Source: Lethocerus indicus
Lineage: Eukaryota; Arthropoda; Insecta; Hemiptera; Belostomatidae
Assembly: GCA_019843655.1 (NCBI GenBank)
Contig: JACDQD010000008.1
Location: forward strand, 10,636,442 to 10,700,441
Reading direction: 5' to 3'
Length of the DNA stretch: 64,000 bases
The translations under genes were made by a program, and so were the position numbers. The notes under the pieces were generated by a model, which saw only the letters and a program-made list of their open reading frames with translations, was not told the origin of the DNA and did no database searches. Positions 57,866 to 64,000 of the stretch are shown here, in pieces; positions within the stretch are counted from its first letter, which is position 1, and the number at the start of each line of letters is the position of its first letter.

Positions 57866-59903
57866 AAAACAGTACGCTCCAAGGGAAAAGTTTCATGGTG
57901 AATGAACGGCATGGCACGGACGGAAGCTGTTACAGCACGCGGGTTCGGGCATTAAGACCGCGTTACGACACGAGCCCTGCAAAGAATGTGGAAAGTATCT
58001 TAATTAGTTCTCCTTGGAGCCTCGAGCATTTCATTCTGTATACAAGGACCCCGGTTGAAACGCTCATACCACATACCATAAAGCTTTAATCCACATACCA
58101 TAAGCCAGAGATGTGTGACTGTTTACAGAAGAAAAAAATAAAACCAGCCGCTATTTTCATCCCTCTTAGGAAACGTGTATTACACAGTCATCATCTTTGC
58201 GTAACGTCATCATTCGTATAATTTTCAGATGCCTCGAACATGCGATCGCGAACGATTTGGATTTGGACGAGTGGACCAGTTTCAAGTTCCTTTAATTTTT
58301 AAAATTTTTGAAAAAATTTTGATCCGTGTTTGCCGCTCAGCCCGCGAAGTGGTGAGGTGCTCTTTAATAAAATAACGAGGCCGCCACATCTATTTACCAA
58401 TGACTCACTCTCTATGGGGTATGTCATGGCCGCTCGGTTATTTAAAAACTTGTTTGCAAAAAACAATGCTTTCCAATTAGTCCTTCAAAATGGTAACTAT
58501 TTCTTTAAAAAGAGGCTCACTTGGCGTTCTAAATGGGCAAACACTGCTCATAGCGTCCGGCATTCGCGTATTTTACGATCCAAATTATAAAATAAAATTG
58601 TATTTCAGAGAAGCCCACAGGGGATCGGAGGGAACCCCACCGGAGGGGACTCCGGTGAAGAATGAATTCTAGAAGTGAAGGACAGGTGTTCAAATATAAA
58701 GGGTGTTCATGTGCTATAAGTAGGAGAGCCAGGATTGGATCACCTGGAGCCGCTAACGTCTCCAAATATACACACTTCTCGGACCCGAATTAACTCATCG
58801 CACATAAGAGGATCTATTCCTGCATACCACCATGTATTTCCAATTTGGTTTTCTTTTAAACGATGTTTAAAACACAGATAGTCTGAGGAAGAATGTTTTA
58901 TTTTAATGGCCCCCGTTCGCTAATGATAATGGTATTAAATGCAGGAGCACAAACCGATTTTTGGACTTGACTATAACTTTCAAAACAACACGAACGATGC
59001 TTAGATGGATTAAAAAGGAATTCTTTCTGATCACGGGCTTATCACCAGCCATATTTATTTCAGTTAATACAAAGAAATCAATCCGAGGGCGAGAATAGTA
59101 GACAGCAGAAAAGCTTCCACAAGGAGATTATGAAAGTTAAGAAGAAACAACCACAGAGAATAACAGGGTACAATCTTCTATTAATACAGGATTAACAAGA
59201 GAAGGATAGTCATTTTTGATTCAATTTACACCATCAATAATTCTAGTACATCCTAAATTTTTAATACGATTAAGGCAATTAAAGCTGAGCAGGCTGCAAA
59301 TATTCATTAAAGTATGTATTCAATGTTTATTTCTGTTACTTTACAAATCCCTGAGGCGGTCATTGCCCCGTGCCAATGTACGGGTCAGGAACATGTATCT
59401 CATCATTCTATATAAATTACTTTTGCGCCATGTAACATATCATGCTGTATAGGAGTTTTAACTATTTATTATCATCTCTCAATGCCTACTGAATATGATC
59501 AGTATCAGTATGTGCATTGTGGATACGAAAACAATCTCGGTGTAGATTTCACGTGTTCTAGACTGTTTTGTAAGTTCGGACTATAAAATTAAGCACTATC
59601 CGCGCAGGGTTGGTCAGGCTAGAGGAAACAACGTTTCCATTGGAGCTCAAATCCTTTCGGACCGGGGAGACCTCGCGGAAATCGAATCGGCCCCCTACCA
59701 AACGTGGAAAAGCGTAGTTCCACCGTGACTCTGGGACCAGCGGGGACGGGGCCTTTGAAAGGAAACCGGTGCGGTATGTACGCTATATATTTAGTGGGCG
59801 AGCCGGGATGGGATCACCTAGACGCGGCTATAGAGGGACCGACCTTGCCGGAAATAGTACACGGGCTAGACGAACCTAGACTCCATCGTCTAGCCCTCTC
59901 TAT

Positions 59904-59909
<6 letters not shown>

Positions 59910-59936
<27 letters not shown>
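59910..59936. repeat. (TC)n microsatellite
   Basis: Short CT-rich tract followed by further CTTT/CTCT sequence to about 59,960. Confidence 0.85.
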
Positions 59937-62900
59937 ATTCTCACTCTCTTTCTTTCGCCCCCCCCCAATCTCTCTCTCGCACACTGTCTCTATCACAACC
60001 GCACGGCTAGGCTAACCACGTGTCCACCCTCTCTTTCTCATCACACATTTATAATTACCTTAAGGGCCGGTCAGAAAAATCATTGGGGCTCGCTCCAACT
60101 TCTCATGACTCACGGGTCACAACCAGCGTTATGTGGGAATCAAATAAAAGACCAAAATAATGACAATACAAAAAATGCAAAACTTATGCATTATTATAAT
60201 ATTGAAATTACTTTACCAGCTCGAGTCTAATTTATATTTGAGTCTAATATTTGCTGATATATGATATATGGGGAAGCAAATATAACATTTTCAATCACAT
60301 ATTTTTATTTTCCCCTGTTACGAATACATTTCCAGTTGTTTTCGAGTTGTTACAGAACCACGCCCTTTGCTAATGAACCCCCCCCTGTGCGCACCAATTT
60401 AACTTAGGATGTATAAATATGGGCCACCGGAGTTGCTTAATCGTGACTAACTGTTTCAGTCACGTTTTCTGGGGCGATCAAAAAGGAGATTTTGTACCAG
60501 ATTTTGATACAGGTTACGGCATGATTTACGTGAAAGTGATTTCGGCGGAGTATTCCCCAGGATGTTATTTTGGAAAAGTTAACTCGGAGCCAAATGCTCG
60601 CATCGGCCTCTTTGAACATAACAGAAGTATTGTGTCATCGGATTTCAGATACACGTTGACGGCAAACAACCGAAGCAACGTTGGCTTGACACACTTCACG
60701 GTAATCTCAAATCTACTGGTCTACATCCTGGTCAAGTCAAAGACCGTAAAAAATGGCGCAATAGACCCAGAATAGCGGACCCTGTAGCCACGAGGAACAA
60801 AAGCTGAAGATAAAGAAGAAGAGGTGTTATGTAATATTTTTTCTGTCTACACTCGCCTATTAAAACTTCGAGTGAGCGTATGCAATTAAAAACATATTTA
60901 ACGGATTTAGAATCCCCTTCCGGGACTCCTTATTAAGGGCTCCGGAAGTAGATTATAATGTTCACCATTCAACAATTCTAGAAGTTGTTAAATTATTTCA
61001 CTGGAGGGTGAATCCATTTACTGGAAATAAAGATCGGCTAGGGGAGGGAGGCGTATCTTTATGCCCAGGGGCGGCGACAGAGCGCGGAAACGCCGCCTTG
61101 TTGGCCCAAAAACCGTGGCCTATTTGAGCGAGGGGCCGACTCCGTGCCAGGAATTTTCGAAAGCGGCCGTTGGGGGTACGTCACCATCGACCAAGCCAAA
61201 ATGCCCGCTATGACGTAAACATGAAATGGCTTTGACACGGGAGACCATTGGCTCTTGACCTTTTGGCCGTTCGGCGCCGCTTTGATCTCTTAATAATAAA
61301 TATGTATTTAAATATGCGAGTGGACGCCCCACTTGAAAACTAATACAGTTCACTCATTCCCCGATACAGGTTTTATATAACAAGTTATTGCGTACAAGCT
61401 TAAATAAAATGAAAAATTTACGCAAGAATCCCGAGTTCTATTTCCAATGTAATAGTGACCCGCTTTTGCAATTCAGCAGGATGCATAAGGGAAACCGTTC
61501 AATTCACCTGTTCGCTTAAACATCGATTACTATTCTTCATCAGTCAGAAAATGGAGGCCGAGCAAAGTACTATAATACAAGTATAATCATATTTAGCAGA
61601 CTGAGGGTTGACGCACCGCAGGAGGCAATGGCACAGGTGCGGAGCCTTTACGTAATCCTGTATCGTTTTCCCAATTAAACGGCCACCTGCTTAGGCGATC
61701 GATTGTGGTAGTGCGGTTAGGTATACGTGCTACTACTACCCCCTCCCGTATCATAGACAAATACCCTAAAACGTAGCCAAGGATAGGCGGTATCACCGCC
61801 TTAATCCGATGCTCCCTTTCGTAACCTCCAGCCCAAGGTACATTCTACGAAAATTAACGACAGAATTCTGAATTTGGAAGAAGCAATGTTGTACAGGACA
61901 ATGCCATAGCAATGGTCTTATTTTTCACAATTCCAAAAAAGGATATTAGGAACTTTTTTATGTCGAGTCCGCTCAAAATTCGCTACGACAAATTAGACAT
62001 TGAGCGTATGCAAATAAACGTATTGTTTAACGCAGACATCCTCACAGTGGCATTGGGGACGCGACGGGTCTCCTACAATAAGGAGGATGTGCCGACGCCG
62101 GGAGCCTCGTTAAGTAAATTCAAAAATAGGATGAACGCCGCAAAAAAAAGTTTTACGTAACCGCATGGATACGACCTAAAGGAATGTACGGACTCGCCGC
62201 ATTCAGCTCGGATGTTGACTCCGTAAATTATTCAATTCATGAACACATAAGTAGCGAATTATGCATGCGCCGACGGTGTAGTGCGGAAGAAACCGAGAAA
62301 CTATGCGGGCACAATTTACCATCTCGTTTATACATCTTTATACCTTTTATCAATTGAAACACACTTCGAATAAATACGATTGATGTTCAATCGTTCGACT
62401 GTAGGCAGAATTTTTAGTTTCCAATCAGATCGATCGGCGGACCGACGTTTCGCTCTGGTATCACAGGGGTGAAGCCATACGGACGACCCCGTACACAACG
62501 CCAGTGCTGAGCCAAGCGAAATTAGTCCAGAAATTTTTACCGAGGCTAATAACTCTTCTTTGGCAAAAGAAACTGGGCAAGAATAAAAATCTGGAAATGG
62601 CAATAAACAGACATACACTGAACGACTCCTGGAAAATCTTGTATATTTAAACTGAAATAGACTCGAATATTAATATTCTTCCTTCTGTACTATTAAATAA
62701 TATAATAGAAAAACCTTTTCTTAAGTTTTCTAACAATTTTCTAACGTATGGATGGTCAGAATGATTCTAAAGATGGGATCTCTGAACCATGATTGTACAG
62801 GTGGAAATTGTGTCTGATATTGCCTAGGGCCAGTAGTACGGGCCGGGAAAACGCCGAGGAGAGTCGCTCCGTTTGGAGCCGGAGAGTTTCTCGCTCTGTT

Positions 62901-64000
62901 TGGTCGGCAACTGGTGCGCGCCAACGGCATTTCCCCACCTCCCGACATCGGACCTAAGATCTCGAAAAGATTGCCCCAAATGGTTCTTCTTAACAATCGT
63001 CCGCACTCCCCCACCTACCATCGAGGCGCAGAACCGGAGCCACGGGCGGTACAGTACGAGAGATAGCACTTTCACCGACCCGTGAAAGCTTTCCTGTTGC
63101 TTTTCCCAACACACTTGCAAAACGCGCCACAAATTTATCAATTAACAGGATCAATATTTCCAAAGTTCTACGCTTCCAATCCTCCGCTGGACAATACTTT
63201 GTGAAGTATAATTTTTGTATTTTTTTCTTAGGTACGGCCTAGAGTCCGATCCTGGCTTGGAAATGAATCCAATCACACAACCGTCCCGGTGGCAAGCGAC
63301 GATAGACTGAAAATTACGCGAGAAAAAATGAACAAATTGTTTACGCTCAATATAAATTTTAGGCTCGACTGACATCTTAAACGCTTGTTAAGCTTGTTCG
63401 AAACGGCGATCCCAATGCATCCAGAAGCTAATAAATCGTTCGAACAGAATAACTTAAAGAGCTCTTGAGACGGCCGCTATCGGAGATAGGGCACAAAGAT
63501 CGTGGATAAAATCCAATGCGTTTTCGGGACTCGGGCCAACCGTAGGTTCATAAATAATGCCAGTTCTCGGCATATAATCTATTGTAAAAAATTATTTTTC
63601 TTTCCTACGCATTCCGAGGCCAATTCTTTGTAAGCGATGCAAGTCATTTCGATCCTCGAGTGATGTACAACTTATTTGGCGGATTCGGATCTCTACCAGA
63701 ATTGACGGCTTTATTTTTGAAACGAGTTCGGGACTATATATCAGGGTAGATCATTTAACGGGGAGCGGCACCACCCTCTAAAGGGTAATTTATGTAAAAC
63801 ATTACACCGTCAGAAAACTGGGCCTCGCGATGTTATTTATGGATGAATAAGAATTAATTATTTTGCAGGAAAATCGCGTAGCCAGGCCCCGTGAAAGTAA
63901 CGGATCCGGCGGAACGATTGAATCTAAGAATACGTTGGGACCGAAGAGGCGAGGAGCAAACCGCGATAATTGCCGGCGTTACGATTCCGTTCGGGTATCT

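Noticed and set aside
58690..59835. Similar strings GAGCCAGGATTGGATCACCT and GAGCCGGGATGGGATCACCT 1.1 kb apart
   Set aside because: About 17 of 19 matching bases is within chance for a window this size, and the flanks do not align.
60419..60775. 118-codon plus-strand ORF
   Set aside because: Protein-like at a glance, but no family recognised, no splice or promoter context, and not supported by neighbours.

Overview
The window is eukaryotic genomic DNA, almost certainly from an insect. It has small spliced exons with GT/AG boundaries, introns up to about 17 kb, many (TA)n, (GA)n and (CT)n microsatellites, and two recognisable animal signalling genes whose best matches (from memory of the families) are insect-type. 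I cannot name the species.

Layout. (1) Positions 1-23,830, + strand: a cGMP-dependent protein kinase (PKG) in 14 coding exons. It reads as one intact 683-residue protein from the ATG at 48: leucine zipper, autoinhibitory pseudosubstrate, two cyclic-nucleotide-binding domains, an AGC kinase domain with all catalytic residues, and a C-terminal tail. Intron 1 alone is 16.9 kb. The C-terminal half looks more like the Drosophila Pkg21D (DG1) type than foraging (DG2). (2) Positions 25,523-32,279, - strand: a membrane-anchored TGF-alpha/EGF ligand of the Spitz/Keren family. Five coding exons hold the EGF domain, the rhomboid-cleavage motif ASIAS, the transmembrane segment and a short cytoplasmic tail. 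Its signal-peptide exon is not confidently found. The two genes are tail to tail, with 1.7 kb between their stop codons. (3) Positions 32,280-64,000: no gene that I can support. This is GC-mixed, CpG-rich intergenic or upstream-intron DNA with many microsatellites and short chance ORFs.

Most notable non-coding structure: the 1.58-kb PKG intron 11 (21,635-23,214), inside the kinase domain, holds 13 copies of a 13-14-bp motif that fits the CTCF core consensus. Most are spaced 52-67 bp apart. The cluster contains a perfect 26-bp inverted repeat and a ~300-bp tandem duplication. It is rich in CpG, while the rest of the PKG gene body is strongly CpG-poor, including 959 bp without a single CpG (15,588-16,546). 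The flanks of PKG and the spitz-like gene are not CpG-poor. That pattern looks like a germline gene-body methylation footprint limited to PKG, with the motif cluster either protected from it or recently inserted.

The two proteins act in separate pathways: cytosolic cGMP signalling, and rhomboid-processed EGFR ligand secretion. Nothing in the sequence shows that they are co-regulated beyond their tail-to-tail placement.
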